A stretch of 64,000 nt of DNA from Phenylobacterium sp. (lineage in GTDB: Bacteria > Pseudomonadota > Alphaproteobacteria > Caulobacterales > Caulobacteraceae), in the NCBI RefSeq assembly GCF_030651185.1, contig NZ_JAUSCJ010000022.1, forward strand, positions 496,001 through 560,000, given 5' to 3'. Shown here one piece after another: positions 26,791-35,057 of the stretch. The notes beneath the pieces were generated by a model. It was given only the letters and a program-made list of their open reading frames with translations. It did no database searches and was not told the origin of the DNA. Made by a program: the position numbers and the translations under genes. Numbering within the stretch: position 1 is the stretch's first letter; each line of letters starts with the position of its first letter.

Positions 26791-27551
26791 GGTCTACGCA
26801 ACAGCAGCCGTCGGCGCGGGAAGTCGAACCGCAGCGACCAGCGCGACAGCACCGGCGCGCCGATGGCGCCGACAGCGCCCTCGACGGCGGGCTGCAGGCC
26901 GGCGCTCAGCGCCTCGAACAGCTCGCCCGCGACGGAAAGCGCCCGCAGCTTGGCGCGGCGGGGGCCGTAGGGCGCCACATCCATCCCCGTGGCCCCAGGG
27001 ACGCTCGCCAGGGCCTCGTCGAGCCGCGCGGCGCTGTCCAGGCCGGTGGCGACCACAAAGCCCCCCACGGCCGTCCTGGGGCCGTCGGCCGCGGCGGCGG
27101 CCACCATCGGCCGCCCGGCGCGCAGCGGCATCGCCAGGCGGGTGTCGGCGTGGAACCCCGGCGCCCTGCCAGTGGGCCAGATCGTCACCCGACAGGGGGC
27201 GAAGCTGACATCCACCACATAGGCCGACAGGATATCGGCGCCGATCACCCCGGCGATAGGGGTGGGGAAGGCGTAGGTCCGGGCGTCGAGGTCGGCGACC
27301 ACCACAGGCCGATCGGTCAGGCGCAGGCCGTCCACCCGCACCTCGCCCGCCAACGCCGGCGGCAGGCCCTCCATCTGGGCGCGGGTCTCGTGGAGCTGGG
27401 TGATGGGGCTGCCGGTGTCGAGAATGTAGTCGCCAGCGACGCCCGCCACGCTGGCCGGGACCACCACCACGCCGTGCTCGAACCAGCAGGCCGCCGCCTG
27501 CGCGGGCGCCGGGGCGAGCCAGAGGACGGCGAGGGCCAGGACAAGCTTCAA
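26787..27551 (-). CDS. Exported retropepsin-like aspartyl protease
   Basis: A protein of about 254 residues. I place the start at TTG 27551 because the next residues (KLVLALAVLWLAPAPAQA) form a clean signal peptide; in-frame upstream starts would put a basic 34-residue stretch before it. The mature part has one aspartyl-protease active site, DYILDTGSPITQLHE, the flap-like region and GVIGADILSAYVVDV, typical of periplasmic single-domain retropepsin-like proteins that act as homodimers. A second hydrophobic-hydrophobic-Gly motif occurs in GAIGAPVLSRW. Substrate unknown. It lies opposite the CPBP protease gene. Confidence 0.7.
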   Translation of the reverse strand: MKLVLALAVLWLAPAPAQAAACWFEHGVVVVPASVAGVAGDYILDTGSPITQLHETRAQMEGLPPALAGEVRVDGLRLTDRPVVVADLDARTYAFPTPIAGVIGADILSAYVVDVSFAPCRVTIWPTGRAPGFHADTRLAMPLRAGRPMVAAAAADGPRTAVGGFVVATGLDSAARLDEALASVPGATGMDVAPYGPRRAKLRALSVAGELFEALSAGLQPAVEGAVGAIGAPVLSRWSLRFDFPRRRLLLRRP

Positions 27552-27667
27552 CTCAGGCGATTCCCGGTGGGGAGGGGCGCCCGACCATAGCCAAGGCGGG
27601 CGGCCTACGCGATAAATGCGCATGCTCACCTTGATCCCCATCCCGTCGCCCACCGCTGGCTGCTGAC

Positions 27668-28138
27668 ATGGCCCTCATCAAGGCCTGGCGCGACTTCCGG
27701 CGGATGCAGGACGTGGCCACCGCCGCGTCCAGCCTGATCTATGCGGGCTCGGTGGTCCACGCCTTCAGCGTGCTGCCGGGCGGCCCCGCCGTCATCGCCC
27801 GCCATGCCCTGGTCTGGCCGGCCACCGCCCTGCTGGCGGGCTTCGCCCTGCCGCTGCTGATCCTGCCGGCGCGCCGGGCCCTGGCCCGCTATGTGTGGAT
27901 GAGCTTCATCTCGGGGTTTGGCCAGACGCCGGTCTCCGTGCTGACCGGGATCGGCCTGCTGATCGCCGCGGCGGGCTTCATCTATTGGCAGGTGGCGTCG
28001 GTGGCCACGGGCGGGCATTACCCCGCCGCCGTCTTCGCGGGCTATGCCGCCGGCATCGGTATCCTGGCCGCCCAGTCGGTCCTGGCCCGCTGGCTGGAAC
28101 GAGACCCCGAGGCGCGCAAGCACATCGAGGAAGCCTGA
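27668..28138 (+). CDS. Hypothetical membrane protein
   Basis: A 156-residue protein with a short cytosolic start (MALIKAWRDFRRMQDVATAA) and about four hydrophobic segments: residues 20-36, 44-66 (LVWPATALLAGFALPLLILP), 90-107 (VSVLTGIGLLIAAAGFIYW) and 118-138. The C-terminus is charged and cytosolic (ARWLERDPEARKHIEEA). No family recognised. It stands alone between the divergent protease start and the convergent dienelactone hydrolases, only three bases from the latter's stop. Confidence 0.7.
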   Translation: MALIKAWRDFRRMQDVATAASSLIYAGSVVHAFSVLPGGPAVIARHALVWPATALLAGFALPLLILPARRALARYVWMSFISGFGQTPVSVLTGIGLLIAAAGFIYWQVASVATGGHYPAAVFAGYAAGIGILAAQSVLARWLERDPEARKHIEEA

Positions 28139-28141
28139 GGC

Positions 28142-28822
28142 TCACATCTCGCCGCGGCCGCCGCCGTTGTTCATGAACACCTGCAGGGTCCGCAGCCGCG
28201 CCAGCCGGGCGGCGTCGGGGTTGTAGTCGGCGCGGCGGTCGGAGACGAAGCCGTGGCCGGCGTCGTAGAGGTGGACCGGAGTGTCGGGATGCTTCGCGCG
28301 GATACCCTCGACCGTCTCCAGGGGGATGGAGGCGTCGCCCTTGCCGAAGTGAAGAATGGTGGGGACCTTCGGCGTCTCGTCCACCAGCTCACTGATCCGG
28401 CGGCCGTAATAGGCCGAGGCCGCCGAAATCCCGGTGCAGCGGCACGCCGCCAGCCACGCCGCGGTCCCGCCCCAGCAGAAGCCGGCGACGAAGACGGCGG
28501 GGGCGAGCGCGTCGATGGCGGCCTGGAGGTCGCCGGCCACCTGGTCCCAGGGCGTCTCGGTGGAGTACCTCACCCCCTTGGCGATGGCGTCTGGGCTATA
28601 GTCGGCCTCGAACCCCGGCTCGAGGCGGTCGTAGAAGCTCGGCGCGATCACCTCGTAGCCGTCCTCGGCGAAGCCGTCGGCCAGTTCGCGGATGTGGTCG
28701 GTGACCCCGAAGATCTCCTGGATCAGCACGACCCCGCCGCGGCGCGCATCGGCGACCGGGGCGTGATAGGCGGCCAGCTCGAAGCCGTCGAACTTGCTGG
28801 TCAGGCGGATCGTCTCGCCCAT
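28142..28822 (-). CDS. Dienelactone hydrolase family protein, copy 1
   Basis: A 226-residue alpha/beta hydrolase with the dienelactone-hydrolase triad Cys116 (GFCWGG), Asp163 (GKGDASIP) and His190 (DAGHGF), plus the N-terminal VVLIQEIFGVTDHIRELADG typical of the family. The cysteine nucleophile matches true dienelactone hydrolases, which open lactones in chlorocatechol-type degradation. Many members, however, act on unknown lactones or esters. It begins five bases after the stop of its paralogue at 28828-29496, so they are a tandem duplication transcribed together. Confidence 0.88.
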   Translation of the reverse strand: MGETIRLTSKFDGFELAAYHAPVADARRGGVVLIQEIFGVTDHIRELADGFAEDGYEVIAPSFYDRLEPGFEADYSPDAIAKGVRYSTETPWDQVAGDLQAAIDALAPAVFVAGFCWGGTAAWLAACRCTGISAASAYYGRRISELVDETPKVPTILHFGKGDASIPLETVEGIRAKHPDTPVHLYDAGHGFVSDRRADYNPDAARLARLRTLQVFMNNGGGRGEM

Positions 28823-28827
28823 GGCGC

Positions 28828-29496
28828 TCAAGCGCCTGCGAACAGGTCGAGGGTGCGCTGGCGGGCCAGGTCGGCGCTGGGCTGGTTCAGCCGCTCGGGG
28901 TCCTCGTTGTTGAAGCCGTGGCCAGCGTCCTCGTAGATATAGACCGCCACGCCGGGATTGCTGGCCTGCACGGCGGCCTTGACGTCGTCGGCCGGGATGC
29001 CGGCGTCCTTGCGGCCCAGGTGGACGATGGTGGGGCACTTGGGCGTCTTGTCGGCATTGGCCTGGACCATGCTGCCGTAATAGCTCGACGCGGCGGAAAA
29101 GCCGTCCAGCTGGCAGGCCGACAGCCAGGTCAGCGAGCCGCCGTAGCAATAGCCCACCACGAAGACCTTACCGGCCGGCGCCAGGGCCGCGCGACAGGCG
29201 TCCACGTCGGCCAAGGCCTGGTCCAGCGGGGTGGCGCGGGCATGGGTGACCCCGGCGGTGAGGCCGGCCGGATCATGGCCGGCGGTGAAGCCCGGCTCGC
29301 GGCGGTCGTAGAGCGACGGAGCGATGGCCTCGTATCCGAGCGACGCCCAGCGGTCGACGTCGCGGGCGATATGCTCGTCGATCCCGAAGATCTCCTGGAT
29401 CACCACGACGCCGCCCTTGCGCTCGCCCGTGGGCGCGGCGCGATAGACCGCGAACTCGAAGCCGTCGGCCCCCGTCAGCTTGGAAAATTCGCCCAT
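28828..29496 (-). CDS. Dienelactone hydrolase family protein, copy 2
   Basis: A 222-residue paralogue of the next gene, first in the two-gene unit. Triad: Cys117 (GYCYGG), Asp164 (GRKDAGIP), His193 (EDAGHGFNN). It shares VVVIQEIFGIDEHIARDVDR and IAPSLYDRREPGF with copy 1. The ATG at 29496 has GGGAGAGAC upstream. The region between it and the divergent GNAT (29497-29643) shows no distinctive site. Substrate specificity cannot be read from sequence. Confidence 0.88.
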   Translation of the reverse strand: MGEFSKLTGADGFEFAVYRAAPTGERKGGVVVIQEIFGIDEHIARDVDRWASLGYEAIAPSLYDRREPGFTAGHDPAGLTAGVTHARATPLDQALADVDACRAALAPAGKVFVVGYCYGGSLTWLSACQLDGFSAASSYYGSMVQANADKTPKCPTIVHLGRKDAGIPADDVKAAVQASNPGVAVYIYEDAGHGFNNEDPERLNQPSADLARQRTLDLFAGA

Positions 29497-29643
29497 GATG
29501 TCTCTCCCGGATTTTGAAGTCTGAGATAGGCTGGTGGGCGGGGAAGTCCAGCGCGGTACGCTGAGATCTCGGGCCTCGGCCCGTGCACGAACCAGGGCAA
29601 TCAGGTCGTAGCTCCGGCATCGTGCGCGGACTACAATCAGAAG

Positions 29644-30210
29644 ATGTCTGCGATCCTCACCGACATTCCCGGCGAAATTGTCACTGATCGACTCGTCATA
29701 CGGCCGCATCGGCCAGGGGATGGCGCCGAGCTCTATGCCGCGACCCTTGATAGCCTAGTTGAACTCCGAAGATGGCCGGCCGCCATGGGTTGGGCATTGG
29801 ATGATCCCTCGCCCGATGCGTCTGAGGCGTTTTGCCAAGCCTCGGCCAACTCCTTCGCCGAACGGGACGACTTTCCACTTCTGCTCTTCCATCGGCAGAC
29901 GGGCCAGATCGTCGGGTCAAGCGGCCTTCACCGACCAGATTGGAGCGTACCGAAGATGGAAATCGGCTGGTGGGGCCGTACTTCCTACGCTGGTCAGGGA
30001 TTCATCACCGAAGGTGTGCGGGCCATTCTTGCCTATGGCTTTGAACACCTTCGCGCCCGTCGCATCTTCGCGCGACCGGATGACGAAAACTCGCAAAGTT
30101 GGCGCCTCTGCGAGCGAGTGGGCATGACCTTCGAAGGGCGAATGCAGAACGAGCGTTGCGATCCTGATGGCTCGCTGCGGACTACACGCTTGTACGCCGC
30201 CACTCGCTAG
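29644..30210 (+). CDS. RimJ/RimL-type GNAT acetyltransferase
   Basis: A 188-residue GNAT with the RimJ/RimL plan: IVTDRLVIRPHRPGDGAELY, RQTGQIVGSSGLHRPDW, MEIGWWGRTSYAGQGFITEG (acetyl-CoA loop) and IFARPDDENSQSWRLCERVG. The family acetylates protein or small-molecule amino groups. Codon use is visibly less GC-rich at third positions than in neighbours (for example CGACTCGTCATACGG, CTATGCC, GTTGAACTC), hinting at recent acquisition. It stands alone, divergent from the hydrolases and convergent with ychF. Confidence 0.82.
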   Translation: MSAILTDIPGEIVTDRLVIRPHRPGDGAELYAATLDSLVELRRWPAAMGWALDDPSPDASEAFCQASANSFAERDDFPLLLFHRQTGQIVGSSGLHRPDWSVPKMEIGWWGRTSYAGQGFITEGVRAILAYGFEHLRARRIFARPDDENSQSWRLCERVGMTFEGRMQNERCDPDGSLRTTRLYAATR

Positions 30211-30262
30211 GCGGTCGGCTTCCCATAGGGCTCGGGCCCTCGAACCGCGCGCCGTCGGGACT

Positions 30263-31360
30263 TCAGACGTTGAAGCGGAAGTTCAGGACGTCGCCGTCCT
30301 TGACGACGTACTCCTTGCCTTCCTGGCGGAACTTCCCGGCCTCACGGGCCCCGGCTTCGCCCTTGAGACCGACATAGTCCTCGTAGGCGATGGTTTCGGC
30401 CCGGATGAAGCCCTTCTCGAAGTCGGTGTGGATCACGCCGGCCGCCTGCGGGGCGGTGTCGCCCTTGTGGATGGTCCAGGCGCGGGCTTCCTTGGGGCCG
30501 ACCGTGAAATAGGTCTGCAGGCCCAGCAGGTGGTAGGCCTCGCGGATCAGCTTGTTGAGGCCCGGCTCGCTGAGGCCCAGGGTCTCCAGGAACTCGGCGC
30601 GCTCCTCGGCGTCGAGCATGGCGATCTCGCTCTCGATCTGGGCCGAGATCGCCACGTGGTCGGCGCCGTCGCGGGCGGCGCGTTCGGCCACCAGCCGCGA
30701 CATGTCGTTGCCCTCGGCGGCCGAGCCTTCATCGACGTTGGAGACATAGAGGGCGGGCTTGGAGGTCAGCAGCTGCAGCATGCGCCAGGCCTTGTCGTCC
30801 TCGGCGTCGACCTTGGCCTTGCGGGCCGGGCGGCCGGCGTTGAGCTCGGTCAGGGCCAGTTGCACCAGGCGCAGGGTCTGGGCGCTTTCCTTGTCGCCGG
30901 CCTTGGCGCGCTTTTCGAGGTTGCTGACCCGCTTCTCCAGGCTCTCCAGGTCGGCCAGCATCAGCTCGGTCTCGATGGTCTCCAGGTCCGACAGCGGATC
31001 GACCCTGCCCTCGACGTGGGTGATGTCGTCATCGATGAAGCAGCGGGCGACGAAGGCCACGGCGTCGCAGTCGCGGATATTGGCCAGGAACTGGTTGCCC
31101 AGGCCTTCCCCCTTGGAGGCGCCGCGCACCAGGCCGGCGATGTCCACGAAGTTGATCCGCGCCGGGATGATCTCCTTGGAGGGGATGACGGCGGCCAGCG
31201 CATCCAGGCGCGGCTCGGGCACCGCCACGTCGCCGGTATTGGGCTCGATGGTGCAGAACGGATAGTTGGCCGCCTGGGCCGACGCGGTCTGGGTCAGCGC
31301 GTTGAACAGGGTCGATTTGCCGACGTTGGGCAGGCCGACGATCGCGACTTTCAGGGCCAT
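30263..31360 (-). CDS. ychF: Redox-regulated ATPase YchF
   Basis: A 365-residue Obg-family P-loop protein of the YchF/OLA1 group, which hydrolyses ATP rather than GTP and binds ribosomes. Visible are the P-loop GLPNVGKSTLFNALT, the G3 region FVDIAGLVRGASKGEGLGNQ, and the non-canonical G4 region LYVSNVDEG (in place of NKxD), as expected for YchF. The C-terminal TGS domain starts near YFTVGPKEARAWTI and includes VIHTDFEKGFIRAETI. It ends the rplY-pth-ychF series, 66 bases after pth. Confidence 0.95.
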   Translation of the reverse strand: MALKVAIVGLPNVGKSTLFNALTQTASAQAANYPFCTIEPNTGDVAVPEPRLDALAAVIPSKEIIPARINFVDIAGLVRGASKGEGLGNQFLANIRDCDAVAFVARCFIDDDITHVEGRVDPLSDLETIETELMLADLESLEKRVSNLEKRAKAGDKESAQTLRLVQLALTELNAGRPARKAKVDAEDDKAWRMLQLLTSKPALYVSNVDEGSAAEGNDMSRLVAERAARDGADHVAISAQIESEIAMLDAEERAEFLETLGLSEPGLNKLIREAYHLLGLQTYFTVGPKEARAWTIHKGDTAPQAAGVIHTDFEKGFIRAETIAYEDYVGLKGEAGAREAGKFRQEGKEYVVKDGDVLNFRFNV

Positions 31361-31426
31361 GGAGCTCTATTTCCTAATGCGAGGGCGCGACCTAGCACGT
31401 CTGCCGCCCCCAACCAATTCTGGTGG

Positions 31427-32050
31427 CTATGTATCGCCGCGGCTGCGGGCCTGGCGGGTGTCGCCCTTGTCGGCGGGGGCCAGACGCAGGACCTCGGTCT
31501 GGTACTTGTCGTCCTCGCCGGCGGCCAGCAGGGGGGCGGCCTCGGCCACGGCCTTCAGCAGGGCGATGACCCACGGGTGCTCGACCTTGTGGAAGTCAGA
31601 CAGCACGTGGCCCTGGACCCGCTCGGGGTGTCCGGGATGGCCGACGCCCAGCCGGGCTCGGCGGAAGTCGGCGCCGATGTGGGCGGTGACGGAGCGGACG
31701 CCGTTGTTGCCCGCCGCCCCGCCGCCGGTCTTCATCCGGAAGCGGCCGGGGGCCAGGTCGATCTCGTCGTAGAACAGCACCACGTCGGCGGGCGTCGCCT
31801 TGTAGAACTTCATGGCCGCGCCGACAGAGCGGCCGCTCTCATTGTAGAAGGTCTGGGGCTTGAGGATCAGGGCCTTGACCGGGCCGGCGGGCGTATCGAT
31901 CTCGCCCTCACGGGCAAGCCCGGAGAACTTCGAGCGCTCGGGTCCGAACCGCCATTGCTTGGCGATCTCGTCCACGGCGATGAAGCCGATGTTGTGGCGG
32001 TTCTTGGCGTACTGGGCGCCGGGATTGCCTTGGCCCGCGAGGATCAGCAT
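31427..32050 (-). CDS. pth: Peptidyl-tRNA hydrolase
   Basis: A 207-residue Pth, which releases peptides from prematurely dropped peptidyl-tRNAs. The start MLILAGQGNPGAQYAKNRHN gives the usual N-terminal GNPG and the catalytic histidine (His20 in NRHNIGF). KPQTFYNESGRSV, VLFYDEIDLAPGRFRMKTGG and GNNGVRSVTAHIG supply the other conserved asparagine and aspartate residues. It lies 42 bases downstream of rplY, a pairing very common in bacteria. Confidence 0.95.
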   Translation of the reverse strand: MLILAGQGNPGAQYAKNRHNIGFIAVDEIAKQWRFGPERSKFSGLAREGEIDTPAGPVKALILKPQTFYNESGRSVGAAMKFYKATPADVVLFYDEIDLAPGRFRMKTGGGAAGNNGVRSVTAHIGADFRRARLGVGHPGHPERVQGHVLSDFHKVEHPWVIALLKAVAEAAPLLAAGEDDKYQTEVLRLAPADKGDTRQARSRGDT

Positions 32051-32092
32051 GGCGCCAGGCGGCTCGGCCCCCCGAAGGGGGCCGGCCAATCC

Positions 32093-32716
32093 TTAAACGG
32101 TGGTGGTGGCGGCGGCGGCGGCCGCTTCGTCGGTGGCGGCGTCAGCCGAGGCCGAGGCCGACGAACCGGCCAGGGTGGCGACGACGTAGTCGCGGTCGGT
32201 GGCGGGCTTGACGCCTTCCGGCAGGGTGAAGGCCGACATGCGGATGGTGTCGCCGATTTCCAGACCGGTGAGGTCGAAGATCAGTTCTTCCGGGATGTGG
32301 TCGGCGGGGCAGGCCAGTTCGACGGTGTGACGCACGATGTTGAGCGTGCCGCCCTTCTTCAGGCCCGGCGATTCTTCCTGATTCTTGAAGTGCACCGGCA
32401 CTTCGATCTTGATCAGCTGGTGCTCGTCGACGCGGTACAGGTCGAAGTGGACCGGCTCGTCGTTGACCGGGTGCATGTCGATCGCCTTGGCGATGACCGG
32501 CTGGGTCTCGTCGCCGTACTTCAGGGTCACCAGGTGGCCCAGCAGCTTGCCCGTATAGAGCGCCTTGCGGAATTCGTTGGCCTTCACGGCGATGGCGACC
32601 GGATCCTTGGCGCCGCCGTAGAGCACGCCGGGGACCATGCCCGCACGGCGGGTTTCGCGCGCGCCGCCGGTGCCCGTGCGATCGCGAACTTCAACGTTCA
32701 GAATGATATCGGCCAT
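32093..32716 (-). CDS. rplY: Ribosomal protein L25/general stress protein Ctc
   Basis: A 207-residue CTC-type L25 that binds 5S rRNA. The N-terminal L25 domain begins MADIILNVEVRDRTGTGGAR and contains VPGVLYGGAKDPVAIAVKAN. The C-terminal TL5-like domain starts around KIEVPVHFKNQEESPG and includes IPEELIFDLTGLEIGDTIRM. It ends in an alanine-rich low-complexity tail (TDEAAAAAATTTV). A stable hairpin lies about 20 bases upstream of its start codon (see 32738-32761). Confidence 0.95.
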   Translation of the reverse strand: MADIILNVEVRDRTGTGGARETRRAGMVPGVLYGGAKDPVAIAVKANEFRKALYTGKLLGHLVTLKYGDETQPVIAKAIDMHPVNDEPVHFDLYRVDEHQLIKIEVPVHFKNQEESPGLKKGGTLNIVRHTVELACPADHIPEELIFDLTGLEIGDTIRMSAFTLPEGVKPATDRDYVVATLAGSSASASADAATDEAAAAAATTTV

Positions 32717-32737
32717 GGCCTTGCCTCAAAACGAAAC

Positions 32738-32761
32738 CGCCGCGCGAAGTGCCGCGCGGCG
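32738..32761 (-). promoter_or_regulatory. Stable hairpin in the rplY leader
   Basis: Perfect nine-base stem CGCCGCGCG (32738-32746) / CGCGCGGCG (32753-32761) with a six-base loop. On the minus strand it ends about 20 bases before the rplY ATG and is followed by TTTCGTTTTG. It may be an attenuator-like leader structure or a terminator of readthrough from the lipoprotein gene; sequence alone does not decide. Confidence 0.45.
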
Positions 32762-32802
32762 ACGGACGACCCTCCTGGGGTCGAAAGGTGGGCGTAAATA
32801 CA

Positions 32803-32831
32803 CAAAAGCCCCGCTCGTGGCAACGGGCGGG
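32803..32831 (-). terminator. Possible weak terminator after the lipoprotein gene
   Basis: CCCGC (32810-32814) and GCGGG (32827-32831) can pair around a 12-base loop, and the minus-strand continuation reads GGGGCTTTTGTG. The stem is short, so this is only a candidate. Confidence 0.35.
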
Positions 32832-32841
32832 CGCAGATGTT

Positions 32842-33888
32842 TTAGCGCTTCTTGGTGTCGGCCTTGGCCGGGGTCTTGGCTGGGGTCACCTTGTAGGGGG
32901 CGCTACCGTCGGCGACCCTGATCTTGGGAATGAACTTCGCCTCGTAGGGCTCGGTGTTCCCCGAGGCCTTAATCACGCAGCGGCCGGTGTCCATCATGAT
33001 GTGCTGGCCCAGGCAGAAGACGTCCTCGTAGTGCGGCTTGGAAACCGCCAGGCACTGGTAGAGGTTGAGCTTGGCCATGTTCATGCAGAACGCCACGTTG
33101 GGCTCGGCCATCACCGCCATCAGGGTGTCGACATTGGCGTCCCCGCCTTCGCCAAGCGCGGCGAGGGCGGCCACGGCCATGCCGCGGATCACGATGGGGC
33201 TGTAGGGCGGGGCGGCTGGCTCGGCGGTGAGGCCCAGCGGCGAGACGCCCAGGGCCGCCTGCTGCAGGCGGGCGGTCTCGGCCAGGTCGCCCACCACCGG
33301 GGTGGCCGAGAGATTCTTGGCCTGAGACAGGCGCAGGTCGCGGTTGAGGACGTCGGACTTCGACCACTTCTGCTTCTGAATGTCGTAGGCCGACTGCTTG
33401 ACCGCCTTGCCGGCGTCGTAGAGCTGCTGGCCCTCGGCGCCGAGCGCGGTCTTCACCAGACCCGCGGCGCTGGCCGAGCCGCTGATGCCCACGACATAGG
33501 CCGGGTCCTTCAGGATCGCGGCCACCACTTCGCGGCGCTGGTCGACATTGACGGCATAGGTGCGGACGCCGGCCACGAAGGCCGGGTCCTGCAGGGCGAC
33601 GACGGCGGCATAGGCCGTGGCGCCCCGCTGCAATTGCTTGGGCTCATAGGCCGCGCCGATGGCCACGCCCTTGGCGATCTGGTCGCCGTCGGCGAAGTCC
33701 GGCGTGATCGCGCTGACGTGGGCCATGTAATAGCGATAGGCGGCCGCCTGCTCGATCAGCTTGGGTGACAGGCTCACCGCCGGCGGCGGCGGCGGCGGCG
33801 GGGCCGGCGCGGGGCTGGAACAGGCCGACAGCAGGGCCGCGAAGGCGATGGCGGCGAGCGTGCCGGTCACGCGAATGGCAGAGGTCAT
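32842..33888 (-). CDS. Hypothetical lipoprotein
   Basis: A 348-residue lipoprotein: the signal peptide MTSAIRVTGTLAAIAFAALL is followed by lipobox LLSAC (lipidated Cys23) and a proline run (PAPAPPPPPPP). The mature protein is alanine-rich and helical (ALQDPAFVAGVRTYAVNVDQ, QAAALGVSPLG). Its C-terminal third has five cysteines in FCMNMAKLNLYQCLA, EDVFCLGQHI and GRCVIKA, suggesting disulfides outside the cytoplasm. No named domain recognised. Its position between prs and rplY suggests a lineage-conserved envelope protein. Confidence 0.8.
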   Translation of the reverse strand: MTSAIRVTGTLAAIAFAALLSACSSPAPAPPPPPPPAVSLSPKLIEQAAAYRYYMAHVSAITPDFADGDQIAKGVAIGAAYEPKQLQRGATAYAAVVALQDPAFVAGVRTYAVNVDQRREVVAAILKDPAYVVGISGSASAAGLVKTALGAEGQQLYDAGKAVKQSAYDIQKQKWSKSDVLNRDLRLSQAKNLSATPVVGDLAETARLQQAALGVSPLGLTAEPAAPPYSPIVIRGMAVAALAALGEGGDANVDTLMAVMAEPNVAFCMNMAKLNLYQCLAVSKPHYEDVFCLGQHIMMDTGRCVIKASGNTEPYEAKFIPKIRVADGSAPYKVTPAKTPAKADTKKR

Positions 33889-34046
33889 CCTGAAGCTTCC
33901 CCAGAAGATAAGCGCGCGAGGCTAACACAGATGCGCGGGCAGGAATGTGACCGCGCGTCCTTAACCCTTATTGACCAAGCGTGGCCGTTTGGGGGTCTGG
34001 CCAGCAAGTCCCGTGCCGGAAAACCTTTAGAATCCAGGATGAACGG

Positions 34047-34982
34047 TCAGTCGAACAATTTCGACACGGACTCTTCATTGGCGATCCGCCGAATGGCTTC
34101 GCCCAACAGCTTATCGCAGCTGACATAGCGCAGCTTGGACTTGTCGCTGGCGGCTTCGGGGGCGGTGATGGAGTCGGTCATCACCAGCTCCTTGAGGATC
34201 GAGGAATTGACCCGGTCGATGGCCGCCCCCGACAGCACCCCGTGGGTGACATAGGCCGAGACCTCGGTTGCGCCGCCGTCCACCAGGGCCTGGGCGGCGT
34301 TGCAGAGCGTGCCGCCGCCATCGATGATGTCGTCGAACAGGATGCAGCGGCGGCCCGAGACGTCGCCGATGATGTTGGCCACCTCGCTCTTGCCCGGACC
34401 CGAGCGGCGCTTGTCGACGATCGCCAGCTCGGCGTTCAGCCGGCTGGCGACGGCCAGGGCCCTGACCACGCCGCCCACGTCGGGGGAGACGATCATCAGA
34501 TCTGCGGTCTTCTCGTAGTTTTCCTTGATGTCGGCGGCCAGCAGCGGCGCGGAGACCAGGTTGTCGGTGGGGATGTCGAAGAAGCCCTGGATTTGGCCTG
34601 AGTGCAGGTCCATCGTCAGCACCCGGTCGGCGCCGGCGCGCTCGATCAGGTTGGAGACCAGCTTGGCCGAGATGGGCGTGCGGCCCCCGGTCTTCCGGTC
34701 CTGCCGGGCGTAGCCGAAATAGGGCATGACGGCGGTGATCCGCTTGGCCGAGGCGCGACGCAGCGCGTCGATGCAGATCAGCAGCTCCATCAGGTTATCG
34801 TTGGTGGGGTAGCTGGTGGACTGCAGCACGAAGACGTCCTCGCCGCGGACGTTCTCGTCGATGGTCACCCAGACCTCGTTGTCGGCGAAGCGCTTCACCT
34901 GAGCCTTGGTCAGCGGAAGGTCGAGATGGGAGGCCACGGCCTCGGCGAGAGCTCGATTGGAGTTGCCAGCCAGCAGCTTCAT
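34047..34982 (-). CDS. prs: Ribose-phosphate pyrophosphokinase
   Basis: A 311-residue PRPP synthetase (class I), making phosphoribosyl pyrophosphate from ribose-5-phosphate and ATP for nucleotide, NAD, His and Trp synthesis. Hallmarks: [40 protein letters not shown] (ATP-binding flexible region), [18 protein letters not shown] and the PRPP loop [18 protein letters not shown]. The length is standard and all motifs are intact. The 158 bases to the lipoprotein gene start contain no gene. Confidence 0.96.
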   Translation of the reverse strand: MKLLAGNSNRALAEAVASHLDLPLTKAQVKRFADNEVWVTIDENVRGEDVFVLQSTSYPTNDNLMELLICIDALRRASAKRITAVMPYFGYARQDRKTGGRTPISAKLVSNLIERAGADRVLTMDLHSGQIQGFFDIPTDNLVSAPLLAADIKENYEKTADLMIVSPDVGGVVRALAVASRLNAELAIVDKRRSGPGKSEVANIIGDVSGRRCILFDDIIDGGGTLCNAAQALVDGGATEVSAYVTHGVLSGAAIDRVNSSILKELVMTDSITAPEAASDKSKLRYVSCDKLLGEAIRRIANEESVSKLFD

Positions 34983-35057
34983 GAGAATTCCCGCAATGTC
35001 CCGCCGATGCGCGGGGCTTGTAGCAGGCGAGCCGCCCGCGGCAAGGCCCGGCGTGAC

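Noticed and set aside
30226..30240. AGGGCTCGGGCCCT near-palindrome between the GNAT and ychF
   Set aside because: Not a perfect stem and lacks a U-run, so I do not call it a terminator.
30167..32797. Very long plus-strand open frame across ychF, pth and rplY
   Set aside because: It is antisense to three complete conserved genes and has the Gly/Ala/Arg-rich look of a high-GC shadow frame.
33779..33805. GGC-repeat tract
   Set aside because: It encodes the proline run after the lipobox of the lipoprotein, so it is low-complexity coding sequence rather than an independent repeat.
33959..33978. CtrA-like box TTAACCCTTATTGAC upstream of the lipoprotein gene
   Set aside because: The second half is TGAC rather than TTAA at the required spacing, and no other regulatory signal supports it.
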